Assembly: GCA_046347045.1 (NCBI GenBank)
Contig: JAXMGX010000008.1
Coordinates: forward strand, 62,001 to 126,000
DNA from: ZC4RG30 sp046347045
GTDB taxonomy: Bacteria; Pseudomonadota; Gammaproteobacteria; Steroidobacterales; Steroidobacteraceae
Direction of reading: 5' to 3'
Length of the DNA stretch: 64,000 nt
In this document: positions 52,769 through 61,623 of the stretch, piece after piece
How the letters are laid out: every line of letters begins with the position of its first letter
Numbering within the stretch: position 1 is the stretch's first letter
Notes under the pieces: generated by a model
Seen by the model: only the letters and a program-made list of their open reading frames with translations
What the model was told of the DNA's origin: nothing
Databases searched by the model: none
Translations under genes and position numbers: made by a program

Positions 52769-53263
52769 ATGGTCGCCATCGACTACATCATCGTCGCGAT
52801 AGTGCTTGTTTCCGCCATCACCGGCCTCATACAGGGATTCCTGCGCGAGGTATGCGCACTGGTCACCTGGGTGCTGGCTGTGTGGCTGGCCTGGAAGTTC
52901 GGTCCGCTGCTGGGGCCGCACCTGGGTGGAGCGCTGCGCGAGGCGCCATATGGACTGTGGGCCGGTCGCGGCATCGTTTTCATCGCCGTACTGGTGGTGG
53001 GCGGCATCATCGGAGCGCTGATCAACCACTATGTCCGTTTGTCGATCTTCAGCGGCCTGGACCGCCTGCTGGGTTTCGTCCTGGGGCTGGTGCGCGGCGC
53101 GGTGGTGGTCGGCGTTGCCGTCGTGCTGGCGCAGCAGGTGAAGCTCGATGGCGAGGTCTGGTGGCGCAAGTCGCGCCTGCTGCCGCATATGCAGCCGGTG
53201 GCGAACCTGTTGCGGTCGCTGGCCGGCGAGCATCTGCCGCCGCGTCCGGTTTCGCAGGATTGA
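52769..53263 (+). CDS. cvpA: Colicin V production-type membrane protein
   Basis: 164-residue inner-membrane protein with four hydrophobic segments, beginning VAIDYIIVAIVLVSAITGLIQGFLREV, the CvpA family start. LGFVLGLVRGAVVVGVAVVLA closes the membrane part. In E. coli it is needed for colicin V export and is part of the purF operon, as here. A possible -10 TAGAAT (52722-52727) lies upstream but without a good -35. Exact function is uncertain. Confidence 0.94.
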   Translation: MVAIDYIIVAIVLVSAITGLIQGFLREVCALVTWVLAVWLAWKFGPLLGPHLGGALREAPYGLWAGRGIVFIAVLVVGGIIGALINHYVRLSIFSGLDRLLGFVLGLVRGAVVVGVAVVLAQQVKLDGEVWWRKSRLLPHMQPVANLLRSLAGEHLPPRPVSQD

Positions 53264-53287
53264 GCAGCACGGCCTTCAGGAGTCCAC

Positions 53288-54784
53288 ATGTGCGGAATCG
53301 TCGGCATTGTCGCCAGAAGCCCGGTCAACCAGCAGCTCTATGACGCGCTGACCGTGCTGCAGCACCGCGGCCAGGATGCCGCGGGCATCATGACGGCCGA
53401 CGGCGGCGAACTGTTCGCTTCGAAGGGCAGTGGCCTGGTGCGCGATGTGTTCAGCCAGCGCGACATGGATTCACTGCGCGGCAACGTGGGCATAGGGCAT
53501 GTGCGCTACCCCACCGCGGGCGGCAACAGCGCCTCGGAAGTGCAGCCGTTCTACGTCAATGCACCCTATGGCATCTGCCTGGGTCACAACGGCAACCTCA
53601 CCAACGCCGCCGAGCTGTCCGCCGTGCTGATCCGCGAAGACCGCCGGCACCTGAATACCCGTTCTGATTCCGAAGTGCTGCTGAATGTGTTCGCGTCGGA
53701 GTTGCAGCGCATCGGCACGCTGCGCGTCACGCCGGCCGACATCTTTGCGGCCACCAATGCCGTGTACCGGCGTTGCCGCGGCGCCTATGCGGTGGTGGCG
53801 ATGATCATCGGCCACGGCGTGCTGGGCTTCCGTGATCCGCATGGCATCCGCCCGCTGGTGCTCGGTCAGCGCCGCAGTGCTCGCGGCATGGAATACATGC
53901 TGGCCTCCGAGAGCGTGGCGCTGACCATGCTGTCCTTCGAGGTGGTGCGCGACATCGCCCCGGGCGAGGCCGTGTTCATCGATGAACTGGGCCGGCTGCA
54001 CACCAGCCAGTGCGTGCCCGCTGCGCGGCATACGCCGTGCATCTTCGAATACGTGTATTTCGCGCGCCCTGATTCCATCATCGACAACATCTCGGTGTAC
54101 CGCGCGCGCATGCGCATGGGCGAGCGCCTGGCCGAAAAGCTCAAGCGCGAGCGTCCCGATCACGACATCGACGTGGTCATCCCCATTCCCGATACCAGCC
54201 GCACCTGCGCGCTGCAGTTGGCGCAGAAGCTGCGCATCAAGTACCGCGAAGGGTTCAACAAGAACCGCTACATCGGCCGCACCTTCATCATGCCGGGCCA
54301 GGAGCAGCGCCTGAAGTCCGTGCGCCGCAAGCTGTCGGCCATCGACCTGGAATTCCGTGGCAAGAACGTGCTGCTGGTCGATGACTCCATCGTGCGCGGC
54401 ACCACCTCGGCGCAGATCATCGAGCTGGCCCGCGAGGCCGGTGCGCGCAAGGTCTATTTCGCCTCGGCCGCGCCGCCGGTGCGATACCCCTATGTGTACG
54501 GCATCGACATGCCGGCCGCCTCCGAACTGGTGGCCGCCGGCCGCGACGTGGAAGAAGTGGCGCGTCAGATCGGCGCCGATTGGCTGCTGTACCAGGACCT
54601 CGACGATCTGGTGGCCGCCTGCCGGCACGACAATGCCGCCATCACCGAATTCGACACCTCCTGCTTCTCCGGCCAGTACGTTACCGGCGATGTCACGCCG
54701 GAATACCTGCAGCGCCTGGAGCAGGAGCGCTCCGATGGCGCCAAGGCCGGCCGGCGCGACAGTCCGCTCAAAGCCGTGAACTGA
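53288..54784 (+). CDS. purF: Amidophosphoribosyltransferase
   Basis: 498-residue enzyme committing PRPP to purine synthesis. The start MCGIVGIV exposes the N-terminal nucleophile Cys2 of the Ntn glutaminase; YPTAGGNSASEVQPF and NGNLTNAAEL follow. The C-terminal phosphoribosyltransferase has the PRPP loop VLLVDDSIVRGTTSAQI. It shares its pathway with purL at the other end of the window, and follows cvpA after 24 bases. An unrelated kinase gene follows 21 bases later. Confidence 0.97.
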   Translation: MCGIVGIVARSPVNQQLYDALTVLQHRGQDAAGIMTADGGELFASKGSGLVRDVFSQRDMDSLRGNVGIGHVRYPTAGGNSASEVQPFYVNAPYGICLGHNGNLTNAAELSAVLIREDRRHLNTRSDSEVLLNVFASELQRIGTLRVTPADIFAATNAVYRRCRGAYAVVAMIIGHGVLGFRDPHGIRPLVLGQRRSARGMEYMLASESVALTMLSFEVVRDIAPGEAVFIDELGRLHTSQCVPAARHTPCIFEYVYFARPDSIIDNISVYRARMRMGERLAEKLKRERPDHDIDVVIPIPDTSRTCALQLAQKLRIKYREGFNKNRYIGRTFIMPGQEQRLKSVRRKLSAIDLEFRGKNVLLVDDSIVRGTTSAQIIELAREAGARKVYFASAAPPVRYPYVYGIDMPAASELVAAGRDVEEVARQIGADWLLYQDLDDLVAACRHDNAAITEFDTSCFSGQYVTGDVTPEYLQRLEQERSDGAKAGRRDSPLKAVN

Positions 54785-54805
54785 TTCAATCCGGTCCCCG
54801 CGCGC

Positions 54806-56056
54806 ATGCGACTGCTGCTGATCGTCCAGGATGCGCGCCTTCGTTCGCTGATCCGACATCACGTCACCTGCGAATGGCCCAATGCGGACCTGGTGATGCG
54901 TTCGACGCGCGCGCCGGGGCTGCTGCCGCAGGAATTCCTGGCCCAGGGTTACGATGCCGTGCTGATCGACCAGGACTGGCTGGGCGGGGAGGGCCTGGCG
55001 TGGCTGAAGGACCTGGGTTCGCGTCGCGGCTTCGCGCCCATCCTGTTCCTGGCGCAGCAGGTCGACGGCGCTGCTGCGCGTGAGGCGCGCATCTTCGGCG
55101 CCTTCGGCGTGCTCGGCAAGCAGCGCCTCGTGCACGAAACCCTGATCGCGGTGCTGGCCGAGGCGGCACGCGTGCATCGCCGCGCCCAGGCTGACTGGCG
55201 CGTCTCGCCCGAGGCCGAGGCCTCGCGCCGCTTCGGCTCGGTGCGCATCCCCGGCTACCGCTGCGTGCGCCGGCTGGCCGGCGGCTCGGTGTCACAGCTG
55301 TTTCTGGCCGAAAGCGAGAAGGCCGGCTCGCTGATCGTGATCAAGGTCACCCCCTCGGTCCGCGACGACTCCGGCGTGGACCAGTCATTCGAGCGCTTCC
55401 TGCAGGAATACGAGATCGCGCACCGGCTGCATCATTCCAGCATCGTGCGTTGCCACGAGTTGGGCGTGGCCGATGACCATGCCTATCTGGCCATGGAGTA
55501 TTTCCCCGAAGGCGATCTGCGGCGCCGGCTGCGCAGCGGCATTTCGCCGGCGGACGCGCTGGACATCGCCGCGCAGATCGCAGGTGCCCTGGCTGCGCTG
55601 CACGAGGCCGGTGCGCTGCATCGCGACCTGAAGCCCGGCAATGTGCTGATGCGCAGCAGCCAGCGCATCGTGCTGTCGGATTTCGGTCTGGCCAAGCATG
55701 CGGCGCTCGACATGGAGATCACCGATCCGGGCATCATCTTCGGTACGCCGCATTACATGAGCCCGGAGCAGGGCCATGGCGAACCGGTGGACGAACGCAG
55801 CGACCTGTACAGCCTGGGCATCATCCTGTTCGAGATGCTGTCGGGCGAGAAGCCGTTCACCGACAGCAACCCGATGGCCATCATCTACAAGCACCGGCAC
55901 CAGCCGGTGCCGCGGCTGGCCGCGGAATTGTCGCAATGGCAGCCGCTGGTGGACGGACTGCTGGCCAAGCAGCCGGCGCAGCGCTTCGCCTCGGCGCGCC
56001 TCGTCGAGGCCGCGCTTGGCGAGGCGGCACAGCAGGCGCGCGCGGCGGCAGCGTGA
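54806..56056 (+). CDS. Receiver-like domain fused to a Ser/Thr protein kinase
   Basis: 416 residues. Residues 1-125 resemble a response-regulator receiver: Asp55 (AVLIDQD) at the phosphoacceptor place and Lys105 (GVLGKQ), but only one acidic residue at the N-terminal metal site (Asp9), so phosphorylation is doubtful. Residues about 150-405 are a Hanks-type kinase: an atypical glycine loop (LAGGSVSQLFLAE), Lys180 (IVIKV), HRDLKPGN (Asp274), DFG Asp292 and GTPHYMSPEQ. Soluble. Its stop overlaps the miaE start (GTGA). The catalytic set looks complete; the target and the input signal are unknown. It is a second kinase in the window, unrelated in layout to the cNMP-linked one. Confidence 0.86.
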   Translation: MRLLLIVQDARLRSLIRHHVTCEWPNADLVMRSTRAPGLLPQEFLAQGYDAVLIDQDWLGGEGLAWLKDLGSRRGFAPILFLAQQVDGAAAREARIFGAFGVLGKQRLVHETLIAVLAEAARVHRRAQADWRVSPEAEASRRFGSVRIPGYRCVRRLAGGSVSQLFLAESEKAGSLIVIKVTPSVRDDSGVDQSFERFLQEYEIAHRLHHSSIVRCHELGVADDHAYLAMEYFPEGDLRRRLRSGISPADALDIAAQIAGALAALHEAGALHRDLKPGNVLMRSSQRIVLSDFGLAKHAALDMEITDPGIIFGTPHYMSPEQGHGEPVDERSDLYSLGIILFEMLSGEKPFTDSNPMAIIYKHRHQPVPRLAAELSQWQPLVDGLLAKQPAQRFASARLVEAALGEAAQQARAAAA

Positions 56057-56688
56057 GCGCACCAGACAGCTTGTTCTCGTTGCTGCGGGCGCCTACGCCG
56101 CAGGCCTGGGCGCAGCATGCTGCGCGCCACTGGCAGATGCTCCTCGTCGATCATGCCAACTGCGAGAAGAAGGCGGCATCCACCGCGCTGTCGCTGATGT
56201 TCGCCTATCCCGAGGATACGGCGCTGTGCCAGGCGCTGGCGCGACTGGCGCGCGAAGAGCTGCGGCATTTCGAGCAGGTGCAGCAGGTGATGGCGCGGCT
56301 GGACGTGCGCGTGCGCCGGCTGTCGCCGGGCCGCTATGCCGGCGGGCTGCGCGCGGCACTGTCCACCAGCGACCCGCACCGCAAGCTCGATCTGCTGCTG
56401 TGTGGCGCGCTGATCGAGGCGCGGTCCTGCGAACGCTTCGAGGTGCTGGTGCCTCTGCTTGCGCCGCCGCTGTCGCAGTTCTACGCCGATCTTGCGCGTT
56501 CGGAGAAGCGGCATGCAGGCATGTACCTGGAGTTCGCGCGGGCCACCCAGCGACAGGCGAATCTGCCTGCGGAGCATCTGGAAGCGCGCCTTGCCGAGCT
56601 GGCAGCGGTGGAGGCGCAGCTCATCCTCGCGGCCGACGGTGAATTCCGGTTCCACTCGGGCGTGCCCGAAGAGGTGGCAGTGGCGTGA
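56053..56688 (+). CDS. miaE: tRNA 2-methylthio-N6-isopentenyladenosine hydroxylase
   Basis: 211-residue ferritin-like diiron monooxygenase that hydroxylates the isopentenyl group of the hypermodified A37 of tRNA. Iron ligands come from Glu/His helices: HANCEKKAASTAL, EELRHFEQV (ExxH), LIEARSCERFEVL and EKRHAGMY (ExxH). GTG start in an overlap with the kinase gene; length resembles the shorter Pseudomonas forms. The miaA and miaB genes it depends on are not in the window. Confidence 0.92.
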   Translation: MSAPDSLFSLLRAPTPQAWAQHAARHWQMLLVDHANCEKKAASTALSLMFAYPEDTALCQALARLAREELRHFEQVQQVMARLDVRVRRLSPGRYAGGLRAALSTSDPHRKLDLLLCGALIEARSCERFEVLVPLLAPPLSQFYADLARSEKRHAGMYLEFARATQRQANLPAEHLEARLAELAAVEAQLILAADGEFRFHSGVPEEVAVA

Positions 56689-58307
56689 GGCAGTGGGGCA
56701 GTGTGCTCTGCAGTCTGCTGCTCGTCGCCTGCGGCGGGCGGGCGCCGTCCTCGCTGTCCGATGCGGCCATCGATGCGCGCATCGCATCCGGTCACCTGCA
56801 TCGGCATCTGTCGCAGTCGCCGCGCACGCTCGATCCGGCGCTGAATGAGGACGTCGCCGGCTATTCCATCGAAGATGACCTGTTCGAAGGGCTGGTGCGG
56901 CTGGATGGTGCCGGCGCCGTCGTTCCGGGTGTCGCCTCGAGCTGGACCACGTCTGCCGACGGACGCGTGCTGCTGTTCAACCTGCGACGCGAGGCCCGCT
57001 GGTCGAACGGCGATGCCGTGCGGGCGGGCGACTTCGTGTATGCCTGGCGCCGCATGCTGGATCCGGCCACAGGCTCGGTGAACCGGGCGCAGTTCGCGCC
57101 GGTGGCCAATGCCGACGCGATCCAGGCCGGCCGCATGCCGCTGTCGGAGCTGGGCGTGCGCGCCATCGATGCGCACACGCTCGAGGTGCGACTGGCTGCG
57201 CCTGCGCCGTATTTCATGTACCTGCTGACGATGTGCTGGTTCATGCCGCTGCACGCGCCCACGCTGGAGAAGTATGGCGCAACCTGGACCGAGCCCGGAC
57301 ACCTGGTGGGCAATGGCGCCTTCGTGTTGCGGTCGCGCACGGCCTCGGGTCCCATCACGCTGGCACGCAATCCGCTGTACTGGGATGCCGCCGCGGTGCG
57401 GCTGGCGGCCGTCACCTACCATCCCGTCACCGATACCGCCGCGGCCACGGCGCGCTTCCTTGCGGGGGACCTCGACATCACCGACCGGTTCCAGCTCGAG
57501 GATCTGCCATGGCTGCGACGTGATCTGGGCGGGCAGGTGCGCCTGGAGCCGTATCTGGCCACGTTCATGATGGCGATGAACGTGACGCTGCCGCCCTATG
57601 ATGACCTGCGTGTGCGGCAGGCGCTGGTGATGTCGCTGGACCGGGAGCTGCTCACCGGCACGCTGCTGAAGGGCGTGTACAGTCCGGCGCGGGGTATCGT
57701 GCCGCCGTTGCCGGGATATGAGGCCGTGCTGCCCGAGTGGGCCGGGTTGTCCACCGAGGCGCGGCATGCCAAGGCGCGCGCGCTGTACGCCGCGGCCGGT
57801 TATTCGGCGGCGCGGCCGCTCGAGGTCGAGCTGTGGTATCCCATCTCCGATGCCGATACGCGCAAGGTGATGGAGGGTGTGGCCGCGATGTGGCGCGCCA
57901 CGCTGGGCGCGCGGGTCAGCATCCTGTCGGAGGAATGGCGCGCGTACCAGGTGAACCGCAGGCAGCACCGGCGCGGCCTGTTTTACTACTCCCGTACCGG
58001 CGACTTCCCCGATCCGGTCACCTTCCTGGCGCTGGCGCAGACCGCCGGCGAGCAGAACGAGATGCTGTATGCCAGCCGCGCCTACGATGCGGCAGTGGAC
58101 GAAGGGCGTCGCGCGGTGGCGGCGGCGGATCGGCAGCGCGCCTATCACCGGGCCGAGCAGATACTCAATGACGATGCCGTCGTGATACCGATCTACTACT
58201 ACCGCAGCAAGCATTTGGTCAGAAGCCATGTGCAGGGCTGGCAGGGCAGTGCCATGGACCGACATGCCTCGCGCGAGCTGTGGCTGGCGCGGACGCCGGG
58301 GCGCTGA
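56685..58307 (+). CDS. oppA: Peptide ABC transporter substrate-binding lipoprotein, OppA-like
   Basis: 540-residue family 5 solute-binding protein. The signal ends in a lipobox (LLLVACGG), so it is anchored to the membrane outer face. Domain I begins LHRHLSQSPRTLDPALNED; FVYAWRRMLDPATGS and the NPLYWDAAAVRLAAVTYHP block are typical of OppA/MppA. It is the first gene of a five-gene cluster with a four-base overlap from miaE and a one-base overlap to the next gene. Substrate may be oligopeptides or murein peptides. Confidence 0.92.
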   Translation: MRQWGSVLCSLLLVACGGRAPSSLSDAAIDARIASGHLHRHLSQSPRTLDPALNEDVAGYSIEDDLFEGLVRLDGAGAVVPGVASSWTTSADGRVLLFNLRREARWSNGDAVRAGDFVYAWRRMLDPATGSVNRAQFAPVANADAIQAGRMPLSELGVRAIDAHTLEVRLAAPAPYFMYLLTMCWFMPLHAPTLEKYGATWTEPGHLVGNGAFVLRSRTASGPITLARNPLYWDAAAVRLAAVTYHPVTDTAAATARFLAGDLDITDRFQLEDLPWLRRDLGGQVRLEPYLATFMMAMNVTLPPYDDLRVRQALVMSLDRELLTGTLLKGVYSPARGIVPPLPGYEAVLPEWAGLSTEARHAKARALYAAAGYSAARPLEVELWYPISDADTRKVMEGVAAMWRATLGARVSILSEEWRAYQVNRRQHRRGLFYYSRTGDFPDPVTFLALAQTAGEQNEMLYASRAYDAAVDEGRRAVAAADRQRAYHRAEQILNDDAVVIPIYYYRSKHLVRSHVQGWQGSAMDRHASRELWLARTPGR

Positions 58308-59227
58308 TGGGGCGCTATGCGCTGTCGCGGCTGGGAGCGGCGGTGCCCACGCTGCTGGCCATCGTCACGCTGGCCTTCATGCTGCTGCGCCTGGCGCCGG
58401 GCGGCCCTTTCGATTCGGAACGCAATGTTCAGCCCGAAGTGCGCGCGGCGCTGGAGCGTCAGTATCACCTCGATGAGTCGATGCCCGCGCAGTACGTTCG
58501 CTATCTGGGCCAGCTCGCGCGCGGCGACCTGGGGCCCTCCTACTACTATCGCGATCGGCGCGTGAGCGAGCTCATCGCCGAGGCGCTGCCGGTTGATCTT
58601 GCCATCGGCGGCCTGGCGCTGCTGCTGGCCTGTCTGATCGGCATTCCACTTGGCGCCCTGGCCGCATGGCGCGGCGGGCTGCTCGACCGCGTGGCGGGAT
58701 TGATCTCGCTGGTGGGCATCTCGATGCCCGTGTACGTGGTTGCGCCGCTCATCATTCTCTGTTTCGCGGTGACGCTGCAGTGGCTGCCCGCGGGCGGCTG
58801 GGGCGGGGGCGACCCGCGCTACCTGGTGCTGCCGGTGGTGTCGATGGCCTTGCCCTACATCGCCTATGTCACGCGCATCACGCGCGCGGGCTTTCTCGAT
58901 GTGCTGCAGCAGCCCTTCATCCGCGCCGCGCAGGCGCGGGGACTGTCATCGCGGGCCATCCTGTTCCGGCATGCGGCGCGGCCGGCGCTGGTGCCGCTGG
59001 TGGCCTTCCTTGGGCCCGCGGTGGTGGGTGCCATCACCGGCTCCATCGTCATCGAGAGCACCTTCGGGCTCGATGGCATCGGGCAGTTCTTCGTGCGCGG
59101 CGCCTTCAATCGGGATTACTCGCTGGTGATGGGCGTCACCGTGCTCTACGGCGCGCTGATCGTGCTGGCCAATCTCCTGGTCGACCTGCTGCAGGCGCTG
59201 CTCGATCCGCGCGTGAGGCTGCGATGA
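58307..59227 (+). CDS. oppB: Peptide ABC transporter permease, OppB-like
   Basis: 306-residue permease with six hydrophobic segments. The start GRYALSRLGAAVPTLLAIVTL, ALPVDLAIGGLALLLACLIGIPLG and the EAA loop (YIAYVTRITRAGFLDVLQQPFIRAAQARGLS) that contacts the ATPases are typical. Overlaps oppA by one base and oppC by four. With OppC it forms the membrane channel. Confidence 0.93.
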   Translation: MGRYALSRLGAAVPTLLAIVTLAFMLLRLAPGGPFDSERNVQPEVRAALERQYHLDESMPAQYVRYLGQLARGDLGPSYYYRDRRVSELIAEALPVDLAIGGLALLLACLIGIPLGALAAWRGGLLDRVAGLISLVGISMPVYVVAPLIILCFAVTLQWLPAGGWGGGDPRYLVLPVVSMALPYIAYVTRITRAGFLDVLQQPFIRAAQARGLSSRAILFRHAARPALVPLVAFLGPAVVGAITGSIVIESTFGLDGIGQFFVRGAFNRDYSLVMGVTVLYGALIVLANLLVDLLQALLDPRVRLR

Positions 59228-60024
59228 GGCGACCACTGCCGCGATTCAGCCTCGCGCTGTTGGGCCTGATGGTGGCCGCTGCGGTGCTCGTACCCTGGCT
59301 GTCGCCGCATGACTACTTCACGCCTGACTGGCGCAGCACCGAACTGCCGCCGTCCTGGCGCAATGGCCACCTGCTCGGCACCGATGAGCTGGGACGCGAC
59401 CTCTTGGTGCGGTTGATGTGGAGCTGCCGCATCTCGCTGCTGGTGGCGGCGGTGGCCAGCGCCATCAGTCTCGGCATCGGCCTGGCCTGGGGCATCACCG
59501 CGGGCTATGTGGGCGGGCGCGTGGATTCCTTGCTGATGCGCATCGTGGATGTGCTGTATTCGGTGCCGTTCACGCCCTTCGTGATCGTGCTGACGGTGCT
59601 CTTCGGGCGCAACCTGGTGCTGCTGTTCGTGGCCATCGGCGCCGTGTCGTGGCTGGACATCGCGCGCGTGACGCGCGCGCAGACGCTGGGGTTGAAGGAG
59701 CGCGAGTTCATCGTCGCCGCCGAGGTGGCCGGCCTGTCGCGGCCCGCCATCATGTGGCGGCACATCGTGCCCAACCTGCTGCATGTCACGCTGGTGTGCC
59801 TGACGCTGACCATTCCGGCCGTGATCACCACCGAGGCCTTCCTGAGCTACCTTGGGCTGGGGGCGCAGTCGCCGCTGACGTCGCTGGGCGTGATGCTGGC
59901 CGACGGCGCCGCGCAGATGCGATCGCGCCCGCTGCTGCTGGTCATGCCCGGGGTGGTGCTGATCGCGCTGGTGTATTGCTGCAACCGGCTGGGCGATGCG
60001 TTGCGGGATCGTCATGGCCTGTGA
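59224..60024 (+). CDS. oppC: Peptide ABC transporter permease, OppC-like
   Basis: 266-residue permease, somewhat shorter than the usual 300. GHLLGTDELGRDLLVRLMWSCRISL is the OppC/DppC signature; the EAA loop is ARVTRAQTLGLKEREFIVAAEVAGLS. The start ATG overlaps the oppB stop; a frame extending far upstream is out-of-frame oppB and is rejected. It overlaps oppD by eleven bases. Confidence 0.93.
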   Translation: MRRPLPRFSLALLGLMVAAAVLVPWLSPHDYFTPDWRSTELPPSWRNGHLLGTDELGRDLLVRLMWSCRISLLVAAVASAISLGIGLAWGITAGYVGGRVDSLLMRIVDVLYSVPFTPFVIVLTVLFGRNLVLLFVAIGAVSWLDIARVTRAQTLGLKEREFIVAAEVAGLSRPAIMWRHIVPNLLHVTLVCLTLTIPAVITTEAFLSYLGLGAQSPLTSLGVMLADGAAQMRSRPLLLVMPGVVLIALVYCCNRLGDALRDRHGL

Positions 60025-60811
60025 ACCCCTGCTGCGCCTTGCCGGCTATTCGTTGCATCGCGCCGATGGCGGTCCGGTGCTGCATGAGGTGAGTCTCGAA
60101 CTGGATCGTGGCGAAATCCTTGGCATCGTGGGTGAGTCTGGGTCGGGAAAGTCACAGCTGTTGTTGAGCTTGCTGGGTCTTGCCATGCGCGGCAGCCGCG
60201 CCAGCGGCAGCGCGCGATTCGAGGACGTGGAGCTGGCCGGCGCGCCCGGTCACCGGCTGCAGGCGTTGCGGGGCCGCCGGATCGGCATGCTGTTCCAGGA
60301 TCCGCTGCTGTCGTGGAATCCCTGCCTGACGCTGGGTGCGCAACTCGTCGAAACCGCACGGCTGCACCTGGGTCTGGATGCCGGCGCGGCACGTCAACAT
60401 GTGATCGAGGCGCTGGCCGAGGCGGAACTTGCGCAGCCCGAACTGCTGCTGAAGCGTTATCCCCATGAGGTCTCCGGCGGCATGCGCCAGCGCGCCTTGC
60501 TGGCCCTGTCCGTGCTGCCCGGCCCCGCGCTGCTCCTGGCCGATGAGCCGACCACGGCGCTGGATCCCACCACGCAGCGCCGGGTGTTGCAGAGACTGAC
60601 TGCGCTGCGCGCGCGCGGCATGTCGATACTGCTGGTGACGCATGACCTGGGCGTGGTGGCGCAGGTGGCAGATCGCGTGCTGGTGCTGCAACAGGGCAGC
60701 GTGGTGGAGCAGGGCGAGACGCGATCGCTGCTGCGCGCGCCCCGCAGTGCCTACGCGCGCACGCTGCTCGATGCCGCGCGGCAGATGGAGGGGCTGCCAT
60801 GCCTGCCATGA
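60014..60811 (+). CDS. oppD: Peptide ABC transporter ATPase, OppD-like
   Basis: 265-residue ATPase. Walker A GESGSGKSQLLLSLLG, Q-loop FQDPLLSWNPCLTLG, signature EVSGGMRQRALLALS and Walker B LLLADEPTTALD, then switch His in THDLGVV. It ends soon after the DUF-type oligopeptide tail would begin, so the C-terminal oligo-HPY extension of OppD (usual length about 330) is absent. Overlaps oppF by thirteen bases. Confidence 0.92.
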   Translation: MACEPLLRLAGYSLHRADGGPVLHEVSLELDRGEILGIVGESGSGKSQLLLSLLGLAMRGSRASGSARFEDVELAGAPGHRLQALRGRRIGMLFQDPLLSWNPCLTLGAQLVETARLHLGLDAGAARQHVIEALAEAELAQPELLLKRYPHEVSGGMRQRALLALSVLPGPALLLADEPTTALDPTTQRRVLQRLTALRARGMSILLVTHDLGVVAQVADRVLVLQQGSVVEQGETRSLLRAPRSAYARTLLDAARQMEGLPCLP

Positions 60812-61623
60812 TGCCGCGGCCGCCGCTGCTCGAAACGCGCGCGCTGCGCGTGCGGGCGCCGCGGCGCGGATGGCGCACGGCGCCGGTGGAGCTGCTGCGC
60901 GGAGTCGACCTGTGCGTTGCGCCGGCTGGTGCGCTGGCCGTCGTGGGTGAAAGCGGCGCCGGCAAGTCCACGCTGGTTCGCGCGCTGCTGCGTCTGGCGC
61001 GACCCTCGGCGGGGCAGGTGCTCATCGATGGGCAGGACCTGGCCATCCTTTCCCCGCAGGAACTGCGCGCGCAGCGGCGCCGCATCCAGGTGGTGTTTCA
61101 GGATCCGCTGGCCTCGTTGAATCCGGCACTGGATGTGCTGACGCTGGTGGCCGACCCGCTGCGTCCGCACCTCAACTCGCCGATTACCGCGGCGATGCGC
61201 GAGCAGGTGGCCATGCAGCTTGCGGCGGTGGGGCTGGACAGCAATTACCTGTCGCGCCGCGCCAGCGAGCTGTCGGGCGGGCAGGCGCAGCGCGTGGCCA
61301 TCGCGCGGGCGCTGATCGCCTCGCCCGACATGCTGGTCTGCGACGAGCCCGTGTCGGCGCTGGACCTGGCGTTGCGCGCGCAGGTGCTGCAACTGCTGAT
61401 GGAGCTGCGCCGTGCGCGGCCGCTGGCGTTGTTGCTGGTCACGCATGACCTGCACGCTGCGAGGCTGCTGTGCGAGCGGATGCTGGTGCTGCGCCAGGGT
61501 CTGGTGGTGGAGCAGGGGCCTGCCGCGGAGCTGTTCGCGCGCCCGACGGCCGACTACACGCGTTCGCTGCTGGATGCCATGCTCAGCGTGGACCCCGCAC
61601 GCGCGGGCAGCGGCAGCACGTGA
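60799..61623 (+). CDS. oppF: Peptide ABC transporter ATPase, OppF-like
   Basis: 274-residue ATPase. Walker A GESGAGKSTLVRALLRL, Q-loop FQDPLASLNPALDVL, signature ELSGGQAQRVAIARALI, Walker B DMLVCDEPVSALD and THDLHAA. Like OppD it lacks the usual long C-terminal tail. It pairs with OppD as the nucleotide-binding dimer. Its last 70 bases overlap the 3' end of lpxH on the other strand. Confidence 0.92.
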   Translation: MPAMMPRPPLLETRALRVRAPRRGWRTAPVELLRGVDLCVAPAGALAVVGESGAGKSTLVRALLRLARPSAGQVLIDGQDLAILSPQELRAQRRRIQVVFQDPLASLNPALDVLTLVADPLRPHLNSPITAAMREQVAMQLAAVGLDSNYLSRRASELSGGQAQRVAIARALIASPDMLVCDEPVSALDLALRAQVLQLLMELRRARPLALLLVTHDLHAARLLCERMLVLRQGLVVEQGPAAELFARPTADYTRSLLDAMLSVDPARAGSGST

